Source of the DNA: Elephas maximus indicus
Taxonomy: Eukaryota; Chordata; Mammalia; Proboscidea; Elephantidae
DNA length: 64,000 nucleotides
Direction: 5' to 3'
NCBI RefSeq assembly: GCF_024166365.1
Contig: NC_064830.1
Coordinates: 91,008,968-91,072,967, forward strand
The translations under genes were made by a program, and so were the position numbers. Shown here in pieces: positions 10,619 to 22,008 of this stretch (the first letter of the stretch is position 1; every line of letters begins with the position of its first letter). Below the pieces are notes generated by a model. That model worked only from the letters and a program-made list of their open reading frames with translations, did no database searches and had not been told where the DNA came from.

Positions 10619-12272
10619 TCATACATTAGTAGAAGTCTGTTGTACCATGTCTGTCATACAAATAATAAGCTGCATCTACAAAGTTTCCTCAAAAATGTTT
10701 ATCTAAGAATGCAATGAAATGTTCATTCCATTGTTCTTTAAATTCTAATAAGCAGGCTGATAACAAAGGTGTCTATATTCTCTTAGGAATAACAATCTCG
10801 TTTCCAGGAGCTAGCCACATTCAGTTTCTTTATTAAGATGTGTTTACCTGCTCTTCATTCTGTTATGTCAGCCTCAGGGACTAATTTTTGGTACCTTTTT
10901 AATATCTCTAAATCTGGATTCTGAATTGAAAACAGGGATTTTTTAGGATTTTGTACATCTAGTTTTTGACTTTGTAGGAGCTTAGGAAGGGTCGTAGTCT
11001 CGACGGATTATATTTTAACTACCGTTAAAGGATTTTCAGATAAAGTTGCGCTAGGCTTTTGGGTCTCTCTACCAACTGCTCTGTTAGCTGCATCAACAGC
11101 TAACTCATTCCCAATTACCTCCTCTGACTGGCGCACTTGTATCTTAACCACAGCTCTTTCTTAGGGTAACAAAAAAGCATCTAAAAGTTCGGCTACATGT
11201 TTTCTGTTCTTAAAGGGAGATCCTCCTGATGTCAAAAACACCTACTGTTTCCACAATATCCCCAAATCATGAACTCACCTACAGTAATACCTCGAATGCA
11301 TGAATATGGTCACAGATTGATTTTTTGCCAATCTACAAGCTTGAGTAAGGGCCACTAACTCAGCTTGTTGCGCCGATTACGTGACGCAAAGGTCCACTCT
11401 CCAGCACCTCTGAGCTTCCTGATATTTCCTTGAAGTCATATTTGGTTTAAAATAAGAACCATCTACAAATAACACTAAAGAAGGGTTAGCCAAAGGAGTT
11501 TCCTGGAGATCTCCTCTTGGGGTCAGAAGCTGATCTGTCAAATCAAAGCAGTCATGCGGTACTCCTTCCTCAGGGGAAAGAGTAGCAGGATTTAAAGCTT
11601 TAACAACATGTATTTGAATGTTTTGGCTGTCAATAATAAGGCTTCATGAGAGGTTAACCTGTTGGCAGATAGATGTTGTGTTAAAGTAGATCTGAGAATA
11701 GCTGCTACTGCATGTGAAACAAATAAATCTAAGTCATTACCCAAAACTATATTGTTACTTTTCTGCTAATTGAGCTGTTGCTGCTACTGCCCTTACGCAT
11801 GGAGGACAAGCACAAGCAACTGCACCTAACTGAAGACTATAGTATCCTATAGGCCTCTGATGATCTCCGTGTTCCTGAGTTAAAACACCACAAGCATTCC
11901 CATTTTGTTTATTTACATACATACACAGAAAATTTCAAAGCATAATTTGGAAAACCCAAAGCAGGAGTGGTTAAAACAGCTCGTTGAACTTCATTTACCA
12001 CTTTTGCACCTTGTTCAGAAAGGGAAAAAGGATAAATCACTTCTTTTTTCAGGTAGTGATATAGGGCTGAGCTAACAATGAGAAATTTGGAATCCAATTA
12101 CGTCAAAGGCCTAAAAACTCTTTAACTGTTGCTTCGTAGTAGGCAAAGGAAAAAATATAGTTTCCTTTCTCTTCAAAGTCTATAGATATACCTTCAACTG
12201 AAATAAGATGTCCTAAGTATTTAACAGTGGGTTGGGCAAACTGTAGTTTTTTTTGGGATGCCTTATGCTTTC

Positions 12273-14062
12273 TGTTGTTGTTAGGTGCCATTGAGCCAGT
12301 TTGGACTCCTAGCAACCCTATTTACTACAGAACGAAACACTGCCCAGTCCTGCACCATCCTCACAATCGTTGTTATGCTTAAGCCCATGGTTGCAGCCAC
12401 TATGTCAATCCATCTCATTGAGGGTCTTCCTGTTTTTGCTGACCCTCTACTTTACTAAGCATCATATCCTTCTCCAAGGACCGATCCCTCCTGACAACAT
12501 GCCCAAAGTATGTGAGACACAGTCTCACCATTCTTCCTTCTAAGGAGAATTCTGGTTGTACTTCTTCCAAGATAGATTTGTTTGTTTTTTTGGCAGTCCA
12601 TGGTATGTTCAATATTCTTCTCCAACACCACAATTGAAAGGCGTCAGTTCTTCGGTTTTCTGTATTTGTTGTCCAGCTTTCACATACATATGATGCGACT
12701 GAAAATACCATGGCTTCGGTCAGGTGCATCTCAGTCTTCAAGATGACATCTTTGCTTTTCAACACTTTAAAGAGGTCTTTTGCAGCAGATTTGCCCAATT
12801 CAATGCATCTTTTTGATTTCTTGACTGCTGCTTCCATGAGCGTTCATTGTGGGTCCAAGTAAAATGAAATCCTTGACAACTTCAATCTTTTCTCCATTTA
12901 TCATGATGTTGCTTATTGGTCCAGTTGTGAAGATCTTTGTTGTCTTTATGCTGAAGTGTAATCCCTACTGAAGGCTATGGTCTTTGATCTTCATTACTGC
13001 TTCAAGTCCTCTTCACTTTCAGCAAGCAAGGTTGTATCATCTGTATAATCCAGGTTGCTAATGAGTCTTCCTCCAATCCTGATGCCCTGTTCTTCTTCGT
13101 ATAGTCCAGCTTCTCAGATTATTTGCTCAGCATACAGATTGAATGGGTATGGTGAAAGGATACAAGCCTGATGCACGCCTTTCCTGACTTTAAACCACAC
13201 AGTATCCCCTTGTTCTGTTCAAATGACTGCCTCTTCATCTATATACAGGTTCCTCATGAGCACAATTAAGTGTTCTGGAATTCCCATCCTCCCCAATGTT
13301 ATCCATCATTTGTTACGATCCACCACAGTCAAATGTCTTTGCATAGCCAATAAAACATGGGTAAACATGTTTTTGGTACTCTCTGCTTTCAGCCAGGATC
13401 CATCTGACATCAGCAATGATATTTCTGGTTCCACATTCTCTTCTGAATCCAGCTTGAATTTCTGGCAGTTCCCTGTCTATATACTGCTGCAGCCACTTTT
13501 GAATGATCCTCAGCAAAATTTTACTTGTGTTTGATATTAATGGTATTATTCGATAATTTCCCCATTCCACGGGATCACCTTTCTTGGAAATAGGCATAAA
13601 TATAGATCTCTTCCAGTCCATTGGCCAGGTAGCTGTCTTCCAAATTTCTTGACATAGAAGAGTGAGCACATCCAGCACTGCATCCATTTGTTGAAACATC
13701 TCAATTGCTGTCGCGTCAATTCCTGGAGCCTTGTTTTTCGCCAATGCCTTCAGTGCAGGTTGGACTTCTTCCTTCAGTACCATTGGTTCCTGGTAATATG
13801 CTACCTCCTGAAATGGTTGAACATCAACCAATTCTTTTTGGTATAGTGACTCTGTGTATTCCTTCCATCTTCTTTTGATGCTTCCTGAGTTTTTTTATAT
13901 TTTTCCCCATAGAATCCTTCAGTATTGCAACTCAAGGCTTGAATTTTTTCTTCAGTTCTTTCAGCTTGAGAAATGCAGCATGTGTTCCTCACCTTGGTTT
14001 TCCATCTCTGGGTCTTTCCATATGTTGTCATAATACTTTACTCTTTCTTCTTGAGATATGTT
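12273..14062 (-). mobile_element. RTE/BovB-type LINE, 5'-truncated, 3' two-thirds of ORF2
   Basis: The minus strand encodes recognisable RTE reverse transcriptase pieces: the KAPGIDATAIEMFQ and GDPVEWGNYR region and ELPEIQAGFRRECGTR at about 13313-13831, then the C-terminal SWTTNTENRRTDAFQLW region with LCLTYFGHVVRRD at 12415-12837. The 3' end is the (GTT)nAGGTGCC tail at 12273. Stop codons and small indels break the frame, so this is a dead copy. It is the longest uninterrupted RTE copy in the window. Confidence 0.9.
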
Positions 14063-14357
14063 ACCTCTAAGAATGAGATTGTAAATGGTGGAGAACAATG
14101 TTATTACTCTTTGTATTCTCCCATAGCACCCACCACAGTGCCCTGCTTGTTATTTGGGTGATGGAACCCAGAGAGAGTTGTAGAGTCATTTAAATCTGTT
14201 TTGTCTTAGTATATCTTTGTTTAGAAAAATAATCCCATTCTATACTTCTGGAGGCTGCACGTGCTTTTGGGATCCACGAGATAGATATGGGAAGGGCATA
14301 AATGCCCTTTATAATGGTTCTGAACCTGGCCATCAGGGTGACTAACCAACAAGTTTT
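14063..14357. other. Unassigned short spacer
   Basis: Nothing coding is seen. The middle part faintly resembles old mammalian interspersed sequence, too diverged to name. Confidence 0.4.
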
Positions 14358-14429
14358 GCCTGGGAGTCCCTGGGTTAAGCACTCAGCTGCTAGCCAAAAG
14401 TTGATGGTTCTAGTACACACATAGGTGCC
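14358..14429 (+). mobile_element. AfroSINE fragment
   Basis: Only the tRNA-like head remains (GGGTTAAGCACTCAGCTGCTAG). It directly abuts the solo LTR starting at 14430. Confidence 0.65.
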
Positions 14430-15429
14430 TGCGGTGTAATGGGTTTCCCTTATATGACCATTCCATCCTAGGGTTTATGATTCTGCCAAAAGTTATTGGC
14501 TGGGCCACAATCTTGCAAGGGATTGGTCAGTATACTACGCAAATGTTGTTACTGTTGGGTGTCTCGAAATTGATAATGAGTAGGCTTACATAAGGGTCAA
14601 TGCTGCAGAGGTGGGGAAACTCACTGCCATCAAGAAGAGCCTGGAGTGTACCTTGTCATTTGGACCTGCGGTCCCTCGGCTGAGAACTTACTAGACCCAG
14701 GAGGAGAGAGATGTAACACTGAAGATGGCACAGGATAGTGAGAAACGGTTGCAACCACAGCAGAGCTCAGCAGAAGAGAAATGACAGCAGCAGTACTAGC
14801 AGTGGAAACAGAAGACTGGGGAGAGGAAACTGCAGTGGGCTTGCCAGCCTACTGCACAAGAGAGAGCTGAGACCCTTTGGGCAGTAGGCTTGCTGGTGGA
14901 GTAGGGTGCCTCCAGGCACTTGTCAGCAGAGCTGAAGTGCTGTAACCCTTGCCCAAATAGCAGAGGCCCAGGGATGGTCCTGTCACCTGGCCACGGCAGA
15001 GGTAAGGGCTGTCTGCCTGCGAATATGGCTGAGAGAATGGCCCGCCTGCAGGCACAGCTAAAGAGGTGAGAGATGTCTTGGTTGGAAACTGTCCTGATTG
15101 AAGAACCGTATTCTGTCTCCTGCGTTGTATCCTGTTACTTCAGTGTTGATCCTGATCCCAAGTTGTAGCCTGCTACTTCCCTAATAAACCATATAATCAT
15201 TGAGTATGGTCTGTGAGTTCGGTGTGGACATTGCAATGAATTATTGAGCCCAGCAGAGAAGTAAAGAGTGCCGTGGTGGTGGGGGGAGGCTGGATGGCTG
15301 ATGTCAGAAAAGGTGAAAAAGTTGGGGAGTGGAGGTGTGTCTGAGCTCCACCTCATAGAAATCAGCTTTGTGCTGATCTTGATTTTCATCCCCCTTTCTA
15401 AAGTAAACAGGCTCAGATGCTAAATTACA
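14430..15429 (+). mobile_element. Solo LTR of the ERVL-like family X (fossil)
   Basis: Same block order as the LTRs at 1374-2423 and 5174-6523: GGTGTAATGGGTTTCCCTTA start, TTTGGACCTGCGGTCCC, GATGTAACACTGAAGATGG, TTGTAGCCTGCTACTTCCC, and CAGATGCTAAATTACA end. No internal region follows directly, so it reads as a solo LTR. Confidence 0.7.
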
Positions 15430-15430
15430 G

Positions 15431-15553
15431 TGCCTCAGAAGAAAGGCCTGGGGATTTACTTCCAAAAAAACAGTCATTGAAAACCCTACGGAGCGCAGTT
15501 CTACTCTGACACACATGCGGTCACCATGAGTCAGAAAAGACTCAACAGCAATT
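15431..15553 (+). mobile_element. AfroSINE 3' part (variant with AAAACCCTACGGAGCGCAG)
   Basis: Contains GAAAGGCCTGGGGATTTAC, GTTCTACTCTGACACACATG and GACTCAACAGCAA, the body of the longer AfroSINE type. The tRNA head is missing. Confidence 0.8.
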
Positions 15554-15744
15554 CTTGGGTCCAGGACTGAAAATCCCTATCCCTAGAAGCCTCTCCCTGG
15601 ATTGAGAGCAGTCCCAATAATCAGCAAAGAAATGGAAGGCTGGGAGGGTGGGGGAAGGGAGTACAAAACCCACAGGACAGCCCAACAAATAAAGAAAAAA
15701 AAAAACAAAAAAACAAATAGGGGCTGAAAACAACACAGTTTTTT

Positions 15745-16035
15745 CTGTCAAGTGGATTCGGCAGAGGTTATCCACCTTCTGCAGTCACTATTGCCTTGAC
15801 CGCTGATGTTGACAGCCATGATCTGTGGTTCAAAATATTGGATCATTCATTGTCGTGTCAACCCATGTGATGTGACTCAAGTATGCAACTTAAGTGCATT
15901 GTAATCATGAGTTTGAACCGGTGACCTACACAATAAATTTTATAGACCTTAAGGATCCGATTGACAGCTGGTCTACTAAAACAACCCTGAAAATACAAAG
16001 TGGATGGAAAATTTGGGAGAACTTGAAATTAATTC
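15745..16035 (+). repeat. Unassigned interspersed repeat 'Y', copy 2
   Basis: Begins CTGTCAAGTGGATTCGGCAG and aligns along its length to the minus strand of 1-281. It lies downstream of an X-family LTR in the same orientation, as does copy 1, though here a SINE and about 190 bp of A-rich sequence (15554-15744) intervene. The family is unknown to me. Confidence 0.6.
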
Positions 16036-16231
16036 CTAAAAATCTAAAAACCTGCTGTTGCTAGTAAGCAAAGTCCTAAACTGTCTCCTATCCAAACATT
16101 TTTGTTGAGAGGATATTTAGCTTGGTACTATCACATTGAACAGACTCAGCAAATCAGTGTAACGAGGGCTTGATAAGGGCAGAGATGCAAGTCAATGTGG
16201 ATGTTACTCTTGCCTGTATTCAGTTTTACGA

Positions 16232-16446
16232 AAAAAAAAAAAAAAAAATCAGTGGCTGTCGAGTCCCACCCATGGCGATTCCATGTGTGTCGGAATAGAG
16301 CTCCTCTCCATAGGGTTCTCAATAGCTGATTTTTCAGAAGTAGTTCGGCAGGCCTTTCTTCCTAGGGGCCTTTACATGGACTTGAACCTCCAACCTTTCT
16401 TGGTTAAAATCCAAGCTGGTTAAACATTTGAAGTACCCAGGACTCC
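16232..16446 (-). mobile_element. AfroSINE (long type)
   Basis: The antisense copy has a poly(A/T) side at 16232-16249, then CAGTGGCTGTCGAG, and ends at the tRNA-like head CCAGGACTCC. Confidence 0.85.
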
Positions 16447-16828
16447 TCTGTTCCATTAGTCCTATTGTGTTTATGTTCTTAAAAAAAAGTTTTACATTTA
16501 TGTACCTTCAAAACACAGAATAACACAGCCAACAAAATTTGGATATCCAATAAAGAGATTAAAAGAGTTAAAATCAGTTGCTGCATGAGTGGAACAAAAT
16601 ATTATAAAACTATTATATCTTCTCACACATATTAGTTGTTTATTAGTCCTACTCTTAATTACAAGTAGTTGCCACCGTTAACAAATCCTATTGTTTTGTT
16701 TAAATAATAGCATTTTATGTAACAGAAAAATAATACAGTATAATATATAATTTCAAATAAACCCATACTTTTTGTATTTTTGTTAAATACCCTGTATATA
16801 CTAATTCACTATATATAATATATAATAG
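16447..16828. other. AT-rich stretch without recognisable feature
   Basis: No open reading frame of note and no repeat I can name; strongly AT-rich with TATATA runs near 16790-16825. Confidence 0.5.
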
Positions 16829-16881
16829 GTTGCTATGAGTTGGAATCGACTGGCCTACAACGACTTCGGGTTTTTTTTTTT
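16829..16881 (+). mobile_element. AfroSINE 3' tail fragment
   Basis: GGTTGCTATGAGTTGGAATCG and a T-rich tail, immediately followed by an antisense AfroSINE, giving a tail-to-tail pair. Confidence 0.75.
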
Positions 16882-16883
16882 AA

Positions 16884-17076
16884 TGTTGTTAGGTGACATC
16901 AAGTTGATTTTCTGATTTCACAGCGACCCCCATGTGACAGAGTAGACTGCCATATAAGGTTTTCTAGGCTGTAATCTTTGTGAATGGATTGCCAAGTCTT
17001 TCTCTCACAGAGTTGCTGGGTAGGTTAGAACCCATCTTTTCAGCTAGCAGTCAAACCTTAATTGTTGGGCCATCAC
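16884..17076 (-). mobile_element. AfroSINE (long type), diverged
   Basis: The antisense copy starts TGTTGTTAGGTGACATCAAG and ends near the tRNA-like head at GTTGGGCCATC. Confidence 0.75.
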
Positions 17077-17272
17077 ATGTATAACGATATATAAAAGATG
17101 GTATATACTCCATGATTTATAACGGCATATTATATACTGATTATATGTTATATATAATGTGAGGGCACTGGGTATTTTTGGGGGTATATATAAGTATACA
17201 TACACACACGCATTTTTTTTTCCTTTTTTTTTTTTTTATGGCCCTGTCCAGGTTTGGTTTTCTAATAGGTTG

Positions 17273-17405
17273 GTTAACCTACATTAGAATCACAAGAGGA
17301 GCTTTTGAAAATACCCAGTGCACATTTTAATACGTTGGGTCCGGAAGGGAGCGGTGGATGTCCATCAGCACTTTTAAGAATTTTGAATGTGATTCTCCTG
17401 GGTTT
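17273..17405 (-). mobile_element. MER5-like hAT MITE remnant
   Basis: CATTAGAATCACAAGAGGAGC and CTTTTGAAAATACCCAGTGC match the MER5A consensus I recall for the strand carrying ATCAGAATCACCTGG. It is diverged, as expected for a pan-eutherian DNA transposon. Confidence 0.5.
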
Positions 17406-17439
17406 ATAAACCACACGTTACCAAGACTTCCCAAGGGCC

Positions 17440-17900
17440 AGAATAGGCTGGAATGGCAGAGGCGGGGCCTGGAGGTCAAGCGGCTTCAAGCCCACGGCCA
17501 AGGCTCTCAACTCACCAACGCGCCCAAGTGGCCGACCAGAGAGTTGTGAAGCCTCCGCGAATCCTAGAGGGGACCGGAGGTGGGGTCGCTCGGCTGGGTG
17601 TACGGAAGTAGGGCGAGCGAGAGGCGCTGTAGGCCAATCGACGTTGGCCACTGGGTGAGAAGAGGTCGGTCGACCTGACCTCCAGTCCGGCCCGGGCGCC
17701 CGGAGAAGGGCGTCCGGTACTGGTGGCCACCGCAGGTACACACAAAAGACCACTCAGGACTTTCCGGAGGTGGCAGTGCAGCAGAAGGTGGGAAGTGCAG
17801 AGCAGGTTTGGGGAGAAAGGAACTAGTTGGATGGGAGGGGTCTGTGCCGTGGGGAAGCCACGGTGGTTTCCGCAACGCGAGGTGCTCGAGAGACCACCGG
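17440..17900. promoter_or_regulatory. CpG island, candidate promoter and first exon of the KRAB zinc finger gene
   Basis: This is the only CpG-dense segment in the window: about 25 CpGs between 17441 and 17740 against near absence elsewhere. It holds a GC box (AGGCGGGGCC near 17460) and a CCAAT box (GGCCAATCGACG near 17633). A consensus splice donor, CCGCAG|GTACAC, lies at 17735/17736 on the plus strand, with an alternative at 17787. The next plus-strand coding exon found is at 30283. I infer that it drives that gene; a minus-strand or bidirectional use is equally open from sequence alone. Open frames across it reflect high GC content. Confidence 0.6.
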
Positions 17901-18141
17901 GTTTAGGGAAACATTACGGGGCATTCACGGAGGGTCTTCGAGACCTGTGGCACTATCTTTTTAATATTTTCGGCAGTGTCAGGTCTTCAGCATGGAAGAG
18001 GAACAAAGTCGGTTGAATAAATGACTGGTTAGTGCTGTTATTTGGTTCGGTATTTTTTTTAGGGGGAAAAACAAGACGTGATTATAAATCTGAGATGTTC
18101 ACAATATTCAGAAGTAGGCTTTTAGATTATGCTATGATGCT

Positions 18142-18294
18142 GGAAACCCTGATAGCGTAGTGGTTAAGTGCTGCGGCTGCTAACCAAAAGGTCAGCAGTT
18201 CAAACCCACTAGGCGCTGCTTGGAAACTCTATGGGGAAGTTCTGCTCTGTTCTATAGGGGCGGTATGAGTCGGAACCGACTCGACGGCAACGGA
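18142..18294 (+). mobile_element. AfroSINE with target duplication
   Basis: A full short-type copy. The flanks TATGATGCT (18133-18141) and TACGATGCT (18295-18303) form a 9-bp duplication with one CpG-type change. Confidence 0.9.
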
Positions 18295-18340
18295 TACGAT
18301 GCTGATTTGCAAATAAATGCACCGTGTTTGGTTCACAATA

Positions 18341-18540
18341 AAAACCCGTTGCCGTAGATAGTGCCCCTATAGGACAGAGTAGGACTGCCTCCATAGGGTT
18401 TCCAAAGGTGTGAATCTTTATGGAAGTACAGCTGACTGTTACATTTTTTTCCCCACGTGAGTAGCTGGCAGGTGGATTTTAACCGATGACCTTTGGGTTA
18501 ACAGCCGAGAGCTTAACTACTGCACCACCAGGGCTCCTTG
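18341..18540 (-). mobile_element. AfroSINE with target duplication
   Basis: An antisense long-type copy flanked by TGGTTCACAATA (18329-18340) and TGGTTCACAGTA (18541-18552). With the preceding plus-strand copy it forms an inverted SINE pair about 46 bp apart. Confidence 0.9.
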
Positions 18541-18924
18541 TGGTTCACAGTAGATATTCAATAAATATAGCTTAGGTAATGACAGGGATACAGCCCCTGC
18601 TCTAACCTTGTAGTTGTTGATGAAGACATATTTTGTAGTGCCTCCTTGCTTAAGAAGCAGAGTGGCTTCCATACAATATTTTTAGGGAATTTGTGCTGTA
18701 TGTGAGGGACTTTCTTTAAAATGTATTTACATAAGGAGAGCCCCTTTCTTTAGTCTGCCTACTTCATCATGTAATTTATGATCCAGTGCTGGGTTTAGCC
18801 TAAGCAGAGAGAAGACCCCCTGTTCGCAAACAGTTGTTCATCAGTAAACCCTGTCAGCTCAAAATCTAATTTGAGTTAAATTTCTTTTTGATATGTGCAG
18901 CCTAGGGTTTTTTTTTTTTTTTTA

Positions 18925-19085
18925 ATTATCCCGCGTGCCTCAGCTAAACCCTGCATGCTTGTGCAACTCGAAGAATGTAATCAATGTCGCTGAAGTGTAC
19001 ATGTAGAAATTGTTGAATTGGTGCGTGTTCTGTGTATATTCTCAATAACAAAAAATAAAAAATAGAAACAAACAAAAAATTGTTT
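18925..19085 (+). mobile_element. L1 3' end fragment
   Basis: GAAGAATGTAATCAATGTCGC and TAGAAATTGTTGAATTGG match the 3' UTR end of the L1 tail at 27740-28530. It ends in an A-rich tract. Confidence 0.7.
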
Positions 19086-19097
19086 GTAAGACACCCT

Positions 19098-19317
19098 GCT
19101 TCTTCCGGGGTGGTGAAAACAGTTTGCTCTGGGCTACTAACCAAAAGATTGGTGGTTTGAACCTGCCCAGTGGTGCCATGGGAGAAAGGCCTGGCAATCT
19201 GCTTCTATAAAGATTGCAGCCAAGAAAATCCTACAGGGTAGCTCTGCTCTGTTACACAGGGGTTGCCAGGAATTGGAATCAGCTCAGTGGCAATGGGTTT
19301 GAGTTTTTTTTTTTTTG
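19098..19317 (+). mobile_element. AfroSINE (long type)
   Basis: Head at TTCCGGGGTGGTG, body CCATGGGAGAAAGGCCTGGC, end TCAGCTCAGTGGCAATGGG and a T-rich tail. Confidence 0.85.
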
Positions 19318-19524
19318 GATTTATATACACAGTACAAACAGGATTTTTAAAGGAGAGGTTACAGTGACTAGTTGACATTTGCTTAGTTGGCAGAAGATGG
19401 GCTATCTAAAAGTGTGGCTTCAGTTCAGATTGGTTCCTTAAGCCTGCCGGTCTGTAATCTATAGGTTAGTTTAGTTAACCATTTGTGGTTGGGTATTTTC
19501 TAGCATGGTTATTTTTTAAAAGTT

Positions 19525-20612
19525 CTTAGTTGATTTCCACATGCAGGAAAATAATACAAGACCCATATCTCACAGCATACATGAAAACTAATTCAAAGTG
19601 GATCAAGGACCTAAATGTTAAATCTAAAACCATAAAGTTCTTGGAAGAAAATATAGGATCGAAGCTTTGGGACCTAGTTTTTTTCAGAAATAGACTATCA
19701 GATACAACAAAAAATGTACGAGCAACAGAAATCAAAATACATAACTGGGACTTCATAAAAGTAAATACTATGTTCATCAAAAGACTTTATTAAGAGTAAA
19801 GAGACAACCTACAGACTGGGAAAAAATCTTTGGGAATGATGTAACTGATAAAGGCCTCGTATCTACAATACATAGCAAACTTCTACAACTTAACAACAAA
19901 AAGACAACCCAGTCAAAAACTAGGCAAAGGACGTGACCAGACACTTAACCGAAGAGGATATTAAAATGCGGAGGATATTAAAATGCCAACAGATACATGA
20001 GAAGATGCTCAGCATTGGCAGCCATCCGAGAAATGCAAATCAAAACCACAATGAGTTACCATCTCATTCTCACTAGAGGCTAAGATAAAAAAAAAAAGGA
20101 AAATAACAAGTGTTTGAGGGGATGTAGAGAAATTGAAGCCCTTATGCACTGCTGGTGGGAATGCAAAATGGTACAGCCATTGTGGAAAACCATTAGACAG
20201 TTCCTCAACTAGAGGTAGAGCTAGCATATGATCCGGGAATTCCACTCTTAGATATATACCTTAGGAATCTAGTAGAAGTGACACGAACATACACATGCAC
20301 ACCTGTGTTCATCGCAACACTATTCACAATAGCAAAAAGTTGGAAACAATGTAAGTGCATAGCAACGGATGAATGGATAAGTAAAATGTGCTACCTACAT
20401 ATAAGGAGTACTACTCAGCGATAAAGAAAAATAAGTTCCCAAAACATCTTGGAACATGGATGAACCTGGAGGACATTATGTTGAGCAAAATAAGTCAATT
20501 ACAAGAAAACACATATTGCATGTTTTTACTTTTATGAAATGACATGAACAGGTAAATATACAGAAACTAATGTTCATTGCTGGTTACCAGGGATGGGGGG
20601 GATTTACTCCCT
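19525..20612 (+). mobile_element. Old L1, 3' part of ORF2
   Basis: Plus-strand peptides are typical of the L1 ORF2 C-terminal third: [20 protein letters not shown], then the [11 protein letters not shown]-type and CMHTCVHRNTIHNSKKLETM-type stretches. It is frameshifted and more diverged than the L1 copies at 22009-26537. It ends where the RTE copy begins. Confidence 0.85.
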
Positions 20613-22008
20613 AGATAGTTGTTGTCTGATGCCGTGGAATCAGTTCCGACTTATAATGACCCTGTGTACAACAGAACGAAACACCGCCTAGTCCTGTGCC
20701 GTCCTCACAAATCATTGCTGTGTTAGAACACATTGTTGCAGGCACTGTGTCAGTCTATCTCGTTGAGGGTCTTTCTCTTTATTGCTGACCCTCAACTTTA
20801 CGAAGCATGATGTCCTTCTCCAGGGGCTTGTCCCTCCTGATAACATGTCCAAAATACATGAGACGAAGTCTCATCATCCTGCTTCTGAGGAGCATTCTGG
20901 CTGTACTTCTTCGAATACAGACTTGTTCGTTATTTTGGCAGTCCATGGTATATTTGGTATTTTTCACCAACGCTGTAATTCAGAAGCTCTGGCTGTTCTT
21001 TGGTCTTATTCATTGTCCAGCTTTCCCATGCATCCTGGGCGATTAGAAGTATCATGGCTTCGGTCAGGCACACCTTAGTCTTCAAAGTGATATCTTTGCT
21101 TTTCAACACGTTAAAGAAATATTTGCAGCAGATTTGCCCAATAGAATATGTCCTTTGATTTCTTCACTGCTGCCACCATCGGTGTTGATTATGGATTCAA
21201 GTAAAATGAAATCCTTGATGGCTTCAATATTTCTCTGTATATCATGATGTTGCTTATTGGTCCAGTTGTGAGGATTTTTGTTTTCTTTAAAAAAAAAATT
21301 TTTTTTTTTTATGTTGAGGCTGTAGTCTGATCTTAGCAGTAAGTGCTTCAGTCCTCTTCACTTTCAGCAAGCAAGGTTGTGTCATCTGCATATTGCCAGT
21401 TGTTAATGAGTCTTCCACCAATTCTGTTGCTGCGTTTTTCTTCATAGAGTACAGCTTCTCGGATTATTTGCTCAGCATACAGATTGGATAAGTATAGTGA
21501 AAGGATACAACCCTGATGCACACCCGTCCTGATTTTAAACCGTGCAATATCTTCTTTTTTTAATAACCTGTTGTTCTGTTTGAATGACTGCCTCATGGTC
21601 TACGTACAGGCTCCTCATGAGCACAATTAAGTGTTCTGGAATTCCCATTCTTTGCAGTGTTATCCATAATTTGTTATGATCCACACAGTCACATGCCTTT
21701 GCATAGTCAATAAAACACAGGTGAACATCTTTCTAGTATTTTCTGCCTTCAGCCAAGATCCATATGACATCAGCAGTGGTATCGTTCCACATCCTCTTTT
21801 GAATCTGTATTGAATTTCTGGCAGTTCTCTGTCGATGCTCTGCTGCAACCTTTTTTGAATTATCTTCAGCCAAATTTTACTTCTGTGTGATATTAATGAT
21901 ATTGTTAGATAATTTCTGCATTCTGTTGGATCACCTTTCTTTGGAATGGGCACAAACATGGATCTCTTCCAGTCGGATAGCCAGATAGTTATCTTCCATA
22001 TATTTTTT

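Larger units (their letters stand above)
7190..12272 (-). mobile_element. Class I (gammaretrovirus-like) ERV fossil, pol-containing
   Basis: On the minus strand several peptides match class I retroviral pol. At 11909-12315 there is the end of reverse transcriptase and its connection (KYLGHLIS, VLTTPALGFPNYALKF). RNase H-like sequence follows at about 10700-11700, and integrase at about 7930-9560 and beyond (TGPMTEWQMDFIQLAP, PGDWVYW). Sequence at 7200-7560 may be env remnant. No LTR of its own is clear. It carries two MaLR-type LTRs (8653-9216, 9574-10277) and AfroSINEs, and an RTE LINE abuts its upstream end. It is broken in many places and old. Confidence 0.75.

Noticed and set aside
12415-12837. 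140-residue open frame on the minus strand
   Set aside because: It is the C-terminal part of RTE ORF2 within the LINE at 12273-14062, repeated in at least five other places in the window; not a host gene.
13313-13831. 172-residue reverse transcriptase-like frame
   Set aside because: RTE LINE reverse transcriptase, part of the same dead element.
17418-18016. Several open frames over the CpG island
   Set aside because: They overlap on both strands, as expected from high GC and few stop codons; no domain is recognisable.
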